A DNA stretch of 64,000 nt from Rossellomorea sp. y25 (GCF_038049935.1 NZ_CP145886.1:1302001-1366000); one strand, 5' to 3'; positions 51,179 to 61,750 are shown, counted from the first letter of the stretch. Translations and numbers: made by a program. The notes: generated from the sequence alone by a model not told the origin.

Positions 51179-52195
51179 ATGAGCGAAGCGCGTCCTTTAC
51201 TAAAAGTGGAAGATTTAAGGACCTCCTTTTTTACTGATGACGGAGAAGTTCCTGCAGTCGATGGAGTTAGTTTTCATGTGAATGAAGGGGAGGTGCTCGG
51301 GGTCGTCGGGGAAAGCGGATGTGGTAAAAGTGTTACATCCCTATCCATAATGGGCCTTGTACCGAAACCACCGGGGAAAATAGTAGGTGGAAAGATTCTT
51401 TATAAAGATGAAGATCTGACACAAGCATCGGAAAAGCGGATGAGAGATATCCGGGGTAATGATATAGCGATGATCTTCCAGGAACCGATGACATCTTTAA
51501 ACCCTGTTTTTACCATAGGTGATCAATTAACGGAAGCAATACGGATACATACGAAGGTTGGAAAGAAACAAGCAAGAGATAAAGCAATCGAAATTATGAA
51601 GATGGTAGGTTTGCCGAGATCGGAAGAGTTGATCAATGAATACCCGCATCAGCTATCAGGCGGTATGAGACAAAGGGTCATGATTGCCATGGCAATGGTC
51701 TGTGATCCACGTGTGTTGATAGCAGACGAGCCGACAACCGCTCTTGATGTGACGATTCAGGCCCAAATTTTAAAATTGATGAAACGATTAAATAAAGAGC
51801 TGAATACAGCGGTCCTCTTGATCACTCATGATTTGGGAGTTGTAGCCGAAACATGTGAACGAGTGGTCGTTATGTACTCAGGTAAAGTGGTGGAAGAAGG
51901 TACGGTAGAAGAAATCTTCAAGAACCCGCAGCATCCTTACACGAAAGGTCTGATTCAATCCGTACCGGACATGAGAATCAAGCAGCAGCGATTGCATTCA
52001 ATTCAGGGGAATGTTCCTAAACCGGGATCCATCAAGACCGGATGCCGGTTTGCAGCCCGCTGTGATTATGCCTTCGATCGCTGTTTAGTCGAAACACCGG
52101 AATTATATGAAACATCACAAGGACATTGCACACGATGCTTCCTGTTCGATGAAGTGGAGGAGGGAGTTTATGACGGAACCGTTGCTAAAGGTTGA
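51179..52195 (+). CDS. appD: Oligopeptide ABC transporter ATPase AppD-like
   Basis: A 338-residue ABC ATPase: Walker A GESGCGKS at residues 44-51, signature LSGGMRQR, Walker [13 protein letters not shown]. The C-terminal oligopeptide domain has the C-x5-C-x6-C motif ([14 protein letters not shown]) now known to hold an iron-sulfur cluster in DppD/DppF-type ATPases. The gene order D-F-A-B-C matches the B. subtilis app operon rather than opp (A-B-C-D-F), so an app-type importer is likely. GAGGAGG precedes the ATG. Confidence 0.88.
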   Translation: MSEARPLLKVEDLRTSFFTDDGEVPAVDGVSFHVNEGEVLGVVGESGCGKSVTSLSIMGLVPKPPGKIVGGKILYKDEDLTQASEKRMRDIRGNDIAMIFQEPMTSLNPVFTIGDQLTEAIRIHTKVGKKQARDKAIEIMKMVGLPRSEELINEYPHQLSGGMRQRVMIAMAMVCDPRVLIADEPTTALDVTIQAQILKLMKRLNKELNTAVLLITHDLGVVAETCERVVVMYSGKVVEEGTVEEIFKNPQHPYTKGLIQSVPDMRIKQQRLHSIQGNVPKPGSIKTGCRFAARCDYAFDRCLVETPELYETSQGHCTRCFLFDEVEEGVYDGTVAKG

Positions 52196-53135
52196 GAATC
52201 TTAAGAAACACTTTCCGATTACAGGAGGAATTCTTGGACGACCTGTCAGTTCGGTAAAAGCGGTAGATGGGGTTTCTTTTACCGTGAATAAAGGAGAGAC
52301 ACTTGGGATCGTAGGAGAAAGCGGATGTGGAAAGTCGACGACGGGCAGGATGCTTATGAGACTCATCGATCCATCGGAAGGAAAGGTGACATTCGAGGAT
52401 CGAGAACTTACCAGTCTATCAAACTCAGAAATGAGAAAGATTCGCCGGGAAATGCAAATGGTCTTTCAGGATCCTTTTGCTTCCTTGAATCCAAGGCATA
52501 CTGTTGAGCAGATTCTCGAAGAACCATTAAAGGTCCACGGAATGGGTTCAGCGAAGGAAAGAAAAAAGAGGGTTCATGAACTACTCAATATTGTTGGGTT
52601 AAGCAGTTATCATGCCAAACGTTATCCACATCAATTCAGTGGTGGACAAAGGCAGCGAATTGGTATCGCCAGAGCACTTATGACAAACCCAAAACTCATC
52701 ATTGCCGATGAGCCTGTGTCAGCTCTTGACGTATCCATTCAGTCCCAGGTCCTGAACCTGATGCAGGATTTGCAAAAAGAGTTCGGACTCACCTATATCT
52801 TCATTGCGCATGATTTAGGTGTAGTTAGACATATAAGTGACCGGGTAGGCGTGATGTACCTCGGAAAAATGGTAGAGCTGAGTAATAGTGAAACTCTCTA
52901 TGAAAAACCGCTTCACCCATACACCCAGGCACTACTATCAGCGGTACCGGTGCCGGATCCTGATTTCAAAAGAGAAACAATTCTCTTGCAAGGGGATATT
53001 CCGAGCCCGTCCAATCCACCGAGTGGTTGTACATTCCACACCAGGTGTCCGCATGCTACGGAGATATGTAAACAGAAAGTGCCAGAATTCAAGGAACACC
53101 AACCAGGGCATTATGTAGCTTGTCATCTTTACTAG
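52170..53135 (+). CDS. appF: Oligopeptide ABC transporter ATPase AppF-like
   Basis: A 321-residue partner ATPase: Walker [10 protein letters not shown], signature FSGGQRQR, Walker [13 protein letters not shown], and C-terminal C-x5-C-x6-C ([14 protein letters not shown]). It forms a heterodimer with AppD. The ATG at 52170 follows GGAGGGAG by three bases and lies 26 bases inside appD, so the two are translationally coupled. A longer start 21 codons earlier would lie in the appD coding region without a ribosome site. Confidence 0.9.
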   Translation: MTEPLLKVENLKKHFPITGGILGRPVSSVKAVDGVSFTVNKGETLGIVGESGCGKSTTGRMLMRLIDPSEGKVTFEDRELTSLSNSEMRKIRREMQMVFQDPFASLNPRHTVEQILEEPLKVHGMGSAKERKKRVHELLNIVGLSSYHAKRYPHQFSGGQRQRIGIARALMTNPKLIIADEPVSALDVSIQSQVLNLMQDLQKEFGLTYIFIAHDLGVVRHISDRVGVMYLGKMVELSNSETLYEKPLHPYTQALLSAVPVPDPDFKRETILLQGDIPSPSNPPSGCTFHTRCPHATEICKQKVPEFKEHQPGHYVACHLY

Positions 53136-53182
53136 AAGGCAAGTCTCATAAGTATATAAACATTATTCAGGAGGGGATTTAG

Positions 53183-54799
53183 TTGAGAAAAAAAAGCTGG
53201 TCAATTTTAATGCTGCTCATCCTACTCGTATCATCCGTTCTTTACGGATGTGGAGGGAATGAAAGCTCTTCAGGCGAAGGCAGCGATAGTAAAGAAAGTG
53301 GCGATCCTAAAGTATTGATCTTTGGTCGCGGAGGGGATTCAGTAGCACTTGATCCTGCTGCGGTTACGGATGGTGAATCATTTAAAGTAACAAAGAATAT
53401 CTTTGAAACTCTAGTTGAATTTGGTGAGCAGGATACAGAACCAAATCCAGGATTAGCTGAAGCGTGGAAGGTATCTGATGATGGTTTGACGTATACGTTC
53501 ACACTTCGTGAAGGGGTCAAATTCCAAGATGGTACAGACTTCAATGCTGACGCAGTCGTGAAGAACTTCGAGCGTTGGATGAATGGAAATGAAGAGGCAT
53601 TCTACTACTATAAATCTATGTTTGGTGGATTTAAGGGTGATGAAGGTCATGTTATCAATGAGGTAAAAGCGGTTGATGAGAAAACCGTTGAGTTTGTCCT
53701 TAAACGTCCACAGGCTCCGTTCTTAAAGAACATTGCGATGAGCCCGTTTGCGATTGTAAGTCCTAAAGCTCTTGATGAGTTAGGTGATAAGTTAGGTGAA
53801 GCACCGACTGATGCCGGAACAGGTCCTTTCAAGTTCAAAGAGTGGAAGCGTAATGACAAAATCGTTTTAGTCAAGAATGAAGACTACTGGAAAAAAGATC
53901 TACCGAAATTAGATCAAGTTGTCTTCAAATCAATTCCTGAAAACTCTGCACGACTTAACGCGCTGGTTTCTGGTGAAATCGATCTTGCAGATGGTATCAA
54001 TCCAAGTGATGCAGCCCAAGTTGAAGGTAATGACCAATTACAATTATTCGAACGTCCTTCTATGAACGTTGGATACTTAGGGTTAACATCAACTCGTAAA
54101 CCTTTTGATAATCCAAAAGTACGTCAAGCGATCAACTATGCAATCAACAAGCAGGAAATCATTGACGCATTCTTCGAAGGAAGAGCAGAAGTAGCGAAAA
54201 ACCCAATGCCTCCAGTTATTGGGGGATACAATGACGCACTTGAAGGATATGAATACAATCCTGAAAAAGCCAAGGAACTTCTTGCTGAAGCAGGACTCGA
54301 AGATGGATTCGAAATGGAATTATGGGCAATGCCTGTTCCACGTCCATACATGCCGGATGGTCAAAAAGTAGCTGAAGCGATTCAAGCCGACCTTCAAGAA
54401 GTAGGGGTGAAAGCGAAAATCGTATCTTACGAGTGGGCGACATACTTAGAAAAAGCCCGTAACGGAGAAGCGGATGCATTCTTACTTGGATGGACTGGTG
54501 ACAACGGTGATGCAGATAACTTCCTATATGTATTACTTGATAAAGACAATATCGGAAGCAACAACTACACTTACTACAGCAATGATGAGCTTCATGAATT
54601 ATTAATTGCTGCTCAATCTGAAACAGATCAAGCAAAACGTGAAGAGATGTACAAACAGGCTCAAGAAATCATCCATGAAGATGCTCCTTGGGTACCTCTG
54701 GCGCACTCTACACCATTATTGGCTGGTAGTGCGGCTGTGAAGAACTTCCAACCGCATCCAACCGGATCTGACTTCTTAGGTTCAGTAGATATGGAATAA
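53183..54799 (+). CDS. appA: Oligopeptide-binding lipoprotein AppA-like
   Basis: A 538-residue extracellular receptor: basic start MRKKS, hydrophobic stretch, lipobox LYGC (Cys23), then a Ser/Glu/Asp linker. The mature part is SBP_bac_5: LAEAWKVSDDGLTYTFTLREGVKFQDGT, and GTGPFKFKEWKRND and VRQAINYAINKQEIIDAFF. It captures oligopeptides (or similar) for AppBC. The start is TTG with AGGAGGGG upstream. A stem-loop then a repeat element follow before appB. Confidence 0.9.
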   Translation: MRKKSWSILMLLILLVSSVLYGCGGNESSSGEGSDSKESGDPKVLIFGRGGDSVALDPAAVTDGESFKVTKNIFETLVEFGEQDTEPNPGLAEAWKVSDDGLTYTFTLREGVKFQDGTDFNADAVVKNFERWMNGNEEAFYYYKSMFGGFKGDEGHVINEVKAVDEKTVEFVLKRPQAPFLKNIAMSPFAIVSPKALDELGDKLGEAPTDAGTGPFKFKEWKRNDKIVLVKNEDYWKKDLPKLDQVVFKSIPENSARLNALVSGEIDLADGINPSDAAQVEGNDQLQLFERPSMNVGYLGLTSTRKPFDNPKVRQAINYAINKQEIIDAFFEGRAEVAKNPMPPVIGGYNDALEGYEYNPEKAKELLAEAGLEDGFEMELWAMPVPRPYMPDGQKVAEAIQADLQEVGVKAKIVSYEWATYLEKARNGEADAFLLGWTGDNGDADNFLYVLLDKDNIGSNNYTYYSNDELHELLIAAQSETDQAKREEMYKQAQEIIHEDAPWVPLAHSTPLLAGSAAVKNFQPHPTGSDFLGSVDME

Positions 54800-54818
54800 T
54801 CGTAATAAGATTCAACCT

Positions 54819-54846
54819 AGGGGAGATGAGTTTTAATCTCCCCTTT
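54819..54846 (+). other. Stem-loop after appA
   Basis: AGGGGAGAT and ATCTCCCCT form a perfect 9-bp stem with an eight-base loop followed by TTG; short T-tract. Probably attenuates or stabilises the receptor message before the permease genes. Confidence 0.7.
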
Positions 54847-54854
54847 GTACATAC

Positions 54855-55006
54855 AAAAGCGGAGGCGGCTCGTTCAGCCCCGACAAGCATAAGGCGAGCT
54901 TGCACGAAAGGCGTTTTTTGCCTTTGGGGCAAGATTGACTTATGACCTCGAGGGGCTACCCGCCGTAGCTGGACAAAAAGAAAAGCGGAGGCGGCTCGAA
55001 CAGAGC
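54855..55006 (-). repeat. Inverted copy of the 125-bp element between appA and appB
   Basis: AAAAGCGGAGGCGGCTCG begins at 54855 and recurs at 54981 (period 126), enclosing CAGCCCCGACAAGCATAAGG and CTTATGACCTCGAGGGGCTA. Read on the minus strand it matches the tandem cluster at 42128-42543. It lies within a transcribed operon. Confidence 0.85.
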
Positions 55007-55075
55007 ATGTAACGTGAAAACGATTTAAGCAAGCTACCAAGAATACTAGAATCTCCTTTCAGAGAGGTGAACAAA

Positions 55076-56080
55076 ATGTTCCAATACACCATACGAAGAT
55101 TACTTCAATTAATACCCGTATTATTAGGGATGACCTTTATTGTATTCTTTATCATTCGTGCGATACCAGGGGACCCCGCCCAGGTGATCTTGGGTCAACA
55201 GGCTTCTAAGGAAGCCATTGAGCAGCTTAGAGGTCAGTTAGGTCTTGATAATGCCTGGTATGTTCAATATTTTGAGTATCTAAAAGGCCTTTTAACAGGT
55301 GATTTAGGCAGTTCCATTCGTACTAAAACAGAAGTTTCAAATGAAATCTGGCCGTACTTGGCCGCGACAGCAGAATTGGCGATTGTAGCGATCATCATTG
55401 CCGTGGTCATAGGGGTGAATGCGGGTATTATCAGTGCCTGGTTCCAAAACTCGTGGTTTGATTATACAGCTATGATCCTGGCTTTGGTCGGGGTGTCCAT
55501 GCCGATCTTCTGGCTTGGTTTGATGGAGCAGTGGATCTTTGGTATTCAACTTGACTGGCTCCCGACCACAGGAAGGGAAAACATCCGAAATCCAATCGAT
55601 GCCATTACGAATCTATATATTATAGATACCATCATACAGGGGCGTTTCGACCAATTAGGTGAAGTGCTGAGGCATCTGATCCTTCCGGGGATCGCACTTG
55701 CTACGATTCCAATGGCGATCATTGCCCGTATGACCCGTTCAAGCATGCTTGAGGTGATGCGTTCCGATTATATTCGAACTGCCCGTGCCAAGGGTTTGAA
55801 GATGTTCTGGGTGGTGTACAAGCATTCTCTTAAAAATGCCATCATTCCAGTACTGACGGTAATCGGTCTGCAAATGGGGCTCCTATTAGGGGGAGCGATA
55901 TTGACTGAGACAATCTTTGGATGGCCTGGAATTGGTCGCTATATTTATGAAGCGATCGGCTTCCGTGATTATCCTGTTGTACAGTCCGGCATTCTCGTAG
56001 TCGCAACGATCTTTGTCACCATCAACTTAATTGTCGATTTACTATATGCCGCAGTCGATCCGCGCATTAAATACAACTAA
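55076..56080 (+). CDS. appB: Oligopeptide ABC permease AppB-like
   Basis: A 334-residue DppB-type permease with six membrane segments and the EAA loop near the C-terminus (RTARAKGLKMFWVVYKHSLKNAIIP). The N-terminal motif FIIRAIPGDPAQVILG is typical of the B subunit. The ATG at 55076 is set by AGAGAGGTGA five bases upstream; a GTG overlaps that site. It pairs with AppC. The upstream repeat separates it from appA. Confidence 0.9.
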   Translation: MFQYTIRRLLQLIPVLLGMTFIVFFIIRAIPGDPAQVILGQQASKEAIEQLRGQLGLDNAWYVQYFEYLKGLLTGDLGSSIRTKTEVSNEIWPYLAATAELAIVAIIIAVVIGVNAGIISAWFQNSWFDYTAMILALVGVSMPIFWLGLMEQWIFGIQLDWLPTTGRENIRNPIDAITNLYIIDTIIQGRFDQLGEVLRHLILPGIALATIPMAIIARMTRSSMLEVMRSDYIRTARAKGLKMFWVVYKHSLKNAIIPVLTVIGLQMGLLLGGAILTETIFGWPGIGRYIYEAIGFRDYPVVQSGILVVATIFVTINLIVDLLYAAVDPRIKYN

Positions 56081-56108
56081 CATCAATAGAAGAAAGAGGT
56101 GAACTCTC

Positions 56109-57005
56109 ATGGCAGAATTAGCAGAACCACAAAAGGAGCTTCATCCTTCCCTGCAGGAAGAAACGGTTTCTCCTTGGAAGGAAGCGTGGAAAAGCTTTAG
56201 AAAAAACAAAATAGCTTTAGTCGGATTTTTCATCGTGCTTTTCTTTGTCGTCTTAGCCATTGCTGCACCCGTCATCGCCCCACAAGGCATCAATGAACAA
56301 GATTTATCGAAAAGACTTCAAGCTCCATCTTCCGAACATTGGCTCGGAACAGATGACTTTGGGCGGGATATATTGTCCAGAATTATTTATGGGGCACGAA
56401 TTTCATTATGGGTAGGTTTCTTTGCAGTTATCGGTTCCGCAGTAGTAGGAAGTCTACTTGGTATCGTGGCAGGTTATTATGGAAGATGGGTGGATACGAT
56501 CATCTCACGAATCTTTGATATTATGCTTGCATTCCCAAGTATCCTGTTAGCGATCGCTGTTGTAGCTGCTCTTGGGCCATCCCTGAGAAATGCTTTAATT
56601 GCCATTGCGATTATCAATATCCCAAACTTTGGACGACTCATTCGGTCACGGGTGTTGAGTGTAAAGCAGGAAGAGTATGTTATGGCTGCTAAAGCCATTG
56701 GGATGAAAGATAGCCGTATTCTATTGAGTCATATCCTTCCTAACAGTATGGCGCCGATCATTGTACAGGGAACCCTTGCCATTGCGACTGCTATTATTGA
56801 AGCAGCGGCACTTGGCTTCCTTGGTTTAGGAGCTCAAGCCCCTCAACCGGAATGGGGGAAAATGCTGGCTGACGCACGTACGTTCATGCTGCAAGCCCCT
56901 TGGACAATGATCTTCCCTGGACTTGCCATCATGCTGACGGTACTGGGATTCAACTTGATGGGGGACGGACTTCGGGATGCCCTTGATCCTAAGATGAAAA
57001 ACTAA
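56109..57005 (+). CDS. appC: Oligopeptide ABC permease AppC-like
   Basis: A 298-residue DppC-type permease with about six membrane segments, an N-terminal cytoplasmic extension of about 35 residues, the LGTDDFGRDILSRIIYGARISL motif and an EAA loop (MAAKAIGMKDSRILLSHILPNSMAPI). It is the final gene of the five-gene importer and starts 28 bases after appB with AAAGAGGTGA. A strong terminator follows. Confidence 0.9.
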   Translation: MAELAEPQKELHPSLQEETVSPWKEAWKSFRKNKIALVGFFIVLFFVVLAIAAPVIAPQGINEQDLSKRLQAPSSEHWLGTDDFGRDILSRIIYGARISLWVGFFAVIGSAVVGSLLGIVAGYYGRWVDTIISRIFDIMLAFPSILLAIAVVAALGPSLRNALIAIAIINIPNFGRLIRSRVLSVKQEEYVMAAKAIGMKDSRILLSHILPNSMAPIIVQGTLAIATAIIEAAALGFLGLGAQAPQPEWGKMLADARTFMLQAPWTMIFPGLAIMLTVLGFNLMGDGLRDALDPKMKN

Positions 57006-57015
57006 ATAGAACAAT

Positions 57016-57055
57016 AAAACGGAGCAAAGGCATTAACATCCTTTGCTCCGTTTTC
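57016..57055. terminator. Bidirectional terminator between appC and ygaE
   Basis: AAAACGGAGCAAAGG and CCTTTGCTCCGTTTT form a perfect 15-bp stem with a nine-base loop between convergent operons. Confidence 0.9.
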
Positions 57056-57058
57056 TAT

Positions 57059-58141
57059 TTATTCTTCTTCTTCCCCGATCATCACTTCATTGTCTTCTTT
57101 ATGATACGATTGAAAGCTTGTGATAAGTTTTTCCAGATGCTCTAAATGCTCATCGTATTCAAAGATAGCCGAGAAAATATGAAGCAGATGGAAGTTATGA
57201 ATATTTTCATCTTTACTATGCTGTTTTACTTCCTGGATCATGATATTCATCAGTTCTTTCCGATGCATGCACACATCCTGCTGAGCTTCAGACTCTGCAT
57301 GTGGATGCATTTTACCTAAGAACTTCAATAGAAGCTGTTCGTGGTAAGTAAGGAGACAATCGAGCTGGCCTTTGATAACTCCCCGTAATTCATCCGGTAA
57401 CTGAAAGATTTCATTTTCATACCGGTTCAATCGCTTCAAAATGTCAAAGCTACGATTCGTTGATGAAATCATCTGACGGAAAATCACAAGCTTACGACTT
57501 TTGACAATCGAATTTTTCTTAAAATAATCTCGTTCTTCTTTATAGAGAAGATACAATTGATCGACCTTTATAAGCTTTTCTTTAATACGCTCCAAGTCTT
57601 TTTTTAAGAGGTGGAACTCTGTTGCGTGCCTTGAACTTAATCGAATCCACTTTAAGATTTCTTCTGTTGAATCAGATATTTTATGATATAGCTTCGTTTC
57701 GTATTTCGGCGGCAGGAAAATCAGGTTAATAATGAACGATGAGAATACCCCGATCATGATGGTTGAGAAGCGGATGAATGCAAATTGAATAAAATCCTGA
57801 TCCGTCACTTCCATAATCGCGATCAACGTTACCAGGGCAAGACCAATCGTGTTTTGCAACTTTAGTTTAAGAATGATGGCAATGGCTATGACAGCAGCAA
57901 GACCTACAATAAGTGGATTGCTACCGAATAAGAGAACGAAAATAACAGCAATCCCAGCACCGATCAGGTTCGCTTGAATCTGTTCGATGATCGATAGATA
58001 GGAGCGATAAATGGTGGGCTGTACGGCAAAGACCGCCGCGATTCCAGCAAACACTGGAGAAGGTATACCCAATAGCTGCGATACAAGTAAAGCTAATACA
58101 ATCGCAATTCCCGTTTTTAGGATGCGAGCACCAAGTTTCAT
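57059..58141 (-). CDS. ygaE: YgaE family putative aromatic acid exporter
   Basis: A 360-residue protein with six or seven membrane segments in the first 150 residues and a long cytoplasmic helical region with charged heptads after residue 165 (DLERIKEKLIKVDQLYLLYKEERDYFKK). This is the ArAE/FUSC-like layout of B. subtilis YgaE (UPF0421). Export of aromatic acids is a family-based guess. AAAGGATC precedes the ATG. Next to gsaB as in B. subtilis. Confidence 0.87.
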   Translation of the reverse strand: MKLGARILKTGIAIVLALLVSQLLGIPSPVFAGIAAVFAVQPTIYRSYLSIIEQIQANLIGAGIAVIFVLLFGSNPLIVGLAAVIAIAIILKLKLQNTIGLALVTLIAIMEVTDQDFIQFAFIRFSTIMIGVFSSFIINLIFLPPKYETKLYHKISDSTEEILKWIRLSSRHATEFHLLKKDLERIKEKLIKVDQLYLLYKEERDYFKKNSIVKSRKLVIFRQMISSTNRSFDILKRLNRYENEIFQLPDELRGVIKGQLDCLLTYHEQLLLKFLGKMHPHAESEAQQDVCMHRKELMNIMIQEVKQHSKDENIHNFHLLHIFSAIFEYDEHLEHLEKLITSFQSYHKEDNEVMIGEEEE

Positions 58142-58349
58142 GGAATTAGGATCCTTTCTTGTGTAACGTATTTATAAACAATACTGTACTATACATGTAC
58201 TTACAAGTAATATCAATAGGCAAATCTAAATAAGTTTTTACAGAATATGTACCTTTTTGTAGAGGGGGATAAACAAATCACAGCAGGCGGAATTCTTCTA
58301 CAGAATGAATAAATATGCCGGGAAGGTAAGAGTTATTCTGAAAATGGTA
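58142..58349. other. Gene-free region between ygaE and gsaB
   Basis: About 200 bases upstream of ygaE on the minus strand, A/T-rich, with no ribosome site or conserved reading frame. It presumably contains the ygaE promoter; I see no clear operator. Confidence 0.5.
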
Positions 58350-58386
58350 AAAAAAAGACTGCCCAACGCAGGTGGGACAGTCTTTA
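58350..58386 (-). terminator. Terminator of gsaB
   Basis: AAAGACTG-CCC pairs with GGG-CAGTCTTT across an eleven-base region, followed on the minus strand by eight T residues. Confidence 0.85.
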
Positions 58387-58396
58387 GGTTATTCTA

Positions 58397-59683
58397 TTAT
58401 AATTGTGCGAATGCACGATCGACTGCATCGATCGTTACTTGGATATCTTCTTCTGTATGAGCGGTCGTAATGAACCATGCTTCATATTTAGAAGGAGCCA
58501 GATTGATTCCCTGATTAAGCATCAGCTTAAAGAACTTCGCAAACATTTCCCCATCGGTCGCTTCAGCTTGCTCATAGTTTTCCACTTTTTCTGTAGTAAA
58601 GTAAAGTGTGAGAGCTCCTTTTAATCTGTTAATGGAGATTGGTGCGTTATGTTTTTCAGCTGCTGTAAGGATCCCCTTTTCAAGCATTTCTCCGAGTTTA
58701 TCAAGTTTCTCATATACGCCTTCTTCTTTTAACACTTCAAGGCAGGCAATTCCTGAAAGGATGGAGGCGGGATTTCCTGCCATTGTACCTGCTTGATAGG
58801 CAGGACCTAACGGAGCGACCTGTTCCATGATTTCTTTCTTCCCGCCGTACGCCCCGATTGGAAGACCGCCGCCGATGATTTTCCCCAGCGCCGTCAAGTC
58901 AGGCTTTACCTTTAACATATCCTGAGCCCCGCCGTACATGAAGCGGAATGCCGTGATGACTTCATCGTAAATCACAAGGCTTCCTGCACTGTGTGCAATT
59001 TCATTTACCTGTTCTAAGAAGCCTTCTTTCGGCTCCACAATTCCGAAGTTCCCAACGATCGGTTCAACGAGCACTCCAGCAATTTGATCTCCCCATTTTT
59101 CCATTGCTTCTTTAAAGGGTTCGATGTCATTAAAAGGAACGGTAATGACTTCCTGGGCGATGCTCTTCGGAACGCCGGCAGAATCCGGGGTGCCGAGAGT
59201 AGAAGGGCCTGAACCTGCAGCGACAAGTACCAGATCGGAATGACCATGATAACATCCTGCAAATTTAATGATCTTATCTTTTCCTGTGTAAGCTCGTGCT
59301 ACCCGTATCGTCGTCATGACGGCTTCCGTTCCTGAATTCACGAAACGTACTTTATCCATGTATGGCATTGCTTCTTTAATCATTTTCGCGAATTTCACTT
59401 CATGACGGGTAGGCGTTCCGTATAGGACACCGTTTTCTGCTGCGGATTTGATCGCTTCTGTGATATGTGGGTGAGCATGACCGGTAATGATAGGACCGTA
59501 TGCTGCCAAGTAATCGATGTATTTGTTCCCATCTACATCCCAGAAGTATGCGCCATGTCCTCTTTCCATCGCCACCGGAGAACCTCCGCCTACTGCTTTA
59601 TATGAACGGGATGGACTGTTCACGCCTCCGACGATATGTTCCAGTGCTTCTGTATGTAAAGTTTCTGATTCAGTGAATTTCAT
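58397..59683 (-). CDS. gsaB: Glutamate-1-semialdehyde 2,1-aminomutase GsaB
   Basis: A 428-residue class-III aminotransferase that makes 5-aminolevulinate from glutamate-1-semialdehyde for heme synthesis. The PLP-binding lysine lies in [17 protein letters not shown] (near residue 268); substrate and cofactor residues appear in [21 protein letters not shown] and YHGHSD. Bacillus has two paralogues, HemL in the hem operon and GsaB here beside ygaE and bcp. AGGAGGT precedes the ATG by six bases. Confidence 0.93.
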   Translation of the reverse strand: MKFTESETLHTEALEHIVGGVNSPSRSYKAVGGGSPVAMERGHGAYFWDVDGNKYIDYLAAYGPIITGHAHPHITEAIKSAAENGVLYGTPTRHEVKFAKMIKEAMPYMDKVRFVNSGTEAVMTTIRVARAYTGKDKIIKFAGCYHGHSDLVLVAAGSGPSTLGTPDSAGVPKSIAQEVITVPFNDIEPFKEAMEKWGDQIAGVLVEPIVGNFGIVEPKEGFLEQVNEIAHSAGSLVIYDEVITAFRFMYGGAQDMLKVKPDLTALGKIIGGGLPIGAYGGKKEIMEQVAPLGPAYQAGTMAGNPASILSGIACLEVLKEEGVYEKLDKLGEMLEKGILTAAEKHNAPISINRLKGALTLYFTTEKVENYEQAEATDGEMFAKFFKLMLNQGINLAPSKYEAWFITTAHTEEDIQVTIDAVDRAFAQL

Positions 59684-59887
59684 GTTTACCTCCTGAAAAA
59701 AATGTATTTGATTATCTGGTAAGCTACCACTCTATTGTAGTACGCCTATTTGTACTTTAGCAAATAGGGAATCATTGGACACATTTATTTTCAAGCAGAC
59801 TGTTCAAAGGGAACCTGTTCTCTGTGGTACACTATTCTTTGTTTGTAAAAGAGGCACCAATACTTATCGATTATAGGAGGACGCAGC

Positions 59888-60898
59888 ATGAATGCAATCG
59901 AAGTCAATCATTTGCGTAAGGAATTCAAGGCTTTTTCCAGTCGTTCCGGATTAAAAGGGGCATTCAGGGATTTGTTTACGCGTAATTATAAAATCGTTCC
60001 TGCGGTGAATGATATCTCATTCAATGTGAAGCAGGGAGAGATGGTCGGATACATTGGTGAAAACGGTGCAGGGAAGTCCACCACCATCAAAATGCTGACT
60101 GGGATCTTGACACCAACCGGTGGAGAGCTGACCGTCAATGGAATGAATCCTCACCGCGACCGGGAAAAATTTGTTCAGACAATCGGGGTTGTGTTCGGAC
60201 AGCGTTCACAGCTCTGGTGGGATATCGCGGTTCAGGAATCCTTTCAGCTTTTAAAGAAAGTGTATAAAGTGCCGGATCAGCAATACCAGGAACATATGGA
60301 TCATGTCATAGAGACGCTGGATATCGCACCGCTTCTGGACAAGCCTGTCCGTAAATTATCCCTGGGACAGCGGATGAGATGCGAGTTAGCGGCGGCGCTA
60401 GTTCACAATCCGCCTTTGCTATTTCTTGATGAACCAACGATCGGGTTAGACGTTCTAGTGAAACTGAAAATCCGTCAATTTTTAAAAGAAATCAATGAAA
60501 AGTACAATACGACGATTTTGTTAACCACACATGATTTATCTGATATTGAAGCTCTTTGCGAAAGGGTCGTCATGTTGGATGAAGGAAAAATCATTTATGA
60601 TGGTGCACTGAGTCAGCTGAAAGAGAACTGGGGAGACCAAAAGGAAGTCGTGTTTCAATTTCTTGATGATACGTCACTTACTGCTTTATCCGACCTTACT
60701 GGAAATCAGAATATCTCCTGGTCTTTCGATGAGAAAAAACAGAGCTATTCGGCTTTAACTGAAGCGGATGATGAAGTAATCTCACAACTGATAACGAAAG
60801 TCGTGGCGAACTTCAAAGTGAAAGACATGAAAATAGAAGAAACGACAACAGAAGAAATCATTCGAAACATCTATGAAAAAGGAGCTGTAACAAGATGA
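59888..60898 (+). CDS. ABC-2 type exporter ATPase (COG4586-like)
   Basis: A 336-residue ATPase: Walker A GENGAGKST near residues 57-65, variant signature LSLGQRMR, Walker B LLFLDEPTIGLD. An insertion between residues 15 and 35 before the core is typical of the COG4586 group, which pairs with two ABC-2 permeases of unknown substrate. GGAGGAC lies six bases upstream of the ATG. The stop overlaps a tiny ATG-initiated frame leading into the next gene. Confidence 0.88.
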   Translation: MNAIEVNHLRKEFKAFSSRSGLKGAFRDLFTRNYKIVPAVNDISFNVKQGEMVGYIGENGAGKSTTIKMLTGILTPTGGELTVNGMNPHRDREKFVQTIGVVFGQRSQLWWDIAVQESFQLLKKVYKVPDQQYQEHMDHVIETLDIAPLLDKPVRKLSLGQRMRCELAAALVHNPPLLFLDEPTIGLDVLVKLKIRQFLKEINEKYNTTILLTTHDLSDIEALCERVVMLDEGKIIYDGALSQLKENWGDQKEVVFQFLDDTSLTALSDLTGNQNISWSFDEKKQSYSALTEADDEVISQLITKVVANFKVKDMKIEETTTEEIIRNIYEKGAVTR

Positions 60899-60958
60899 GT
60901 AATGGAATAGAAGCCATCATTCCATTTAATAGTGAGCTCCAGTGCGAAGGAGGGTATC

Positions 60959-61750
60959 ATGGCTAAGTATATTGAAATGATTCGCATCCGCTTTCTCATG
61001 ATGCTGGCATACAGAACTAATTATTATAGTGGAATATTAATATATAGTATCAATATAGGTGCTTACTATTTCTTATGGCAGGCTATTTACGGTGGAAAGC
61101 AAGATATAGAAGGGTTGTCAATCATTCAAATGACCACCTATGTAGCCGTTTCCTGGATGGCCAGGGCCTTTTATTTTAATAATATTGACCGTGAAATCGC
61201 TCAGGAAATTAAAGAAGGAAAAGTGGCTGTTGAATTTATCAGGCCCTATAACTATCTTGGGATGAAGACGATGCAGGGACTCGGAGAGGGAATCTTCAGA
61301 CTGTTATTTTTCTCGTTCCCGGGAATGATTATTGTCAGCCTCATCTTCCCGCTTCAATTCGGTACAGGATTAGATACATTGGGCTTATTTGCGATTTCAA
61401 TCCTGTTTAGTTTCATTATCAATACACAAATCAATTTGCTGACGGGGATCACGACCTTTTTCTTATTTAATAATGACGGTCTCATCCGGGCGAAACGAGT
61501 GGTCATTGATTTGTTCTCCGGCTTATTGCTTCCGATTCATTTTTTCCCGCTTTGGGCGCAAAATGTGATGGGATACTTACCGTTCCAAAGTATAAGTTAT
61601 GTTCCCAGCATGATTTTCACCGATGGCTTTACTACTTCTGAATCATTCAATGCGATACTTATGCAGGGCGTATGGTCATTGGTTCTTCTCATACCTATCA
61701 AGATACTCTGGGTCATGGCAAAAAAACAAATGATTATTCAAGGAGGGTGA
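60959..61750 (+). CDS. ABC-2 exporter permease, first subunit (COG4587-like)
   Basis: A 263-residue membrane protein with six hydrophobic segments. The start MAKYIEMIRIRFLMMLAYRTNYYSG matches the COG4587 group, in which a short amphipathic N-terminus precedes the first helix. The ATG at 60959 is set by AAGGAGGG three to four bases upstream. Partner of the following permease and the ATPase; substrate unknown. It ends three bases before the next start. Confidence 0.85.
   Translation: MAKYIEMIRIRFLMMLAYRTNYYSGILIYSINIGAYYFLWQAIYGGKQDIEGLSIIQMTTYVAVSWMARAFYFNNIDREIAQEIKEGKVAVEFIRPYNYLGMKTMQGLGEGIFRLLFFSFPGMIIVSLIFPLQFGTGLDTLGLFAISILFSFIINTQINLLTGITTFFLFNNDGLIRAKRVVIDLFSGLLLPIHFFPLWAQNVMGYLPFQSISYVPSMIFTDGFTTSESFNAILMQGVWSLVLLIPIKILWVMAKKQMIIQGG

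Noticed and set aside
54708..55040. Minus-strand frame across the repeat between appA and appB
   Set aside because: Its sequence is the repeat element read in the other direction; no ribosome site.
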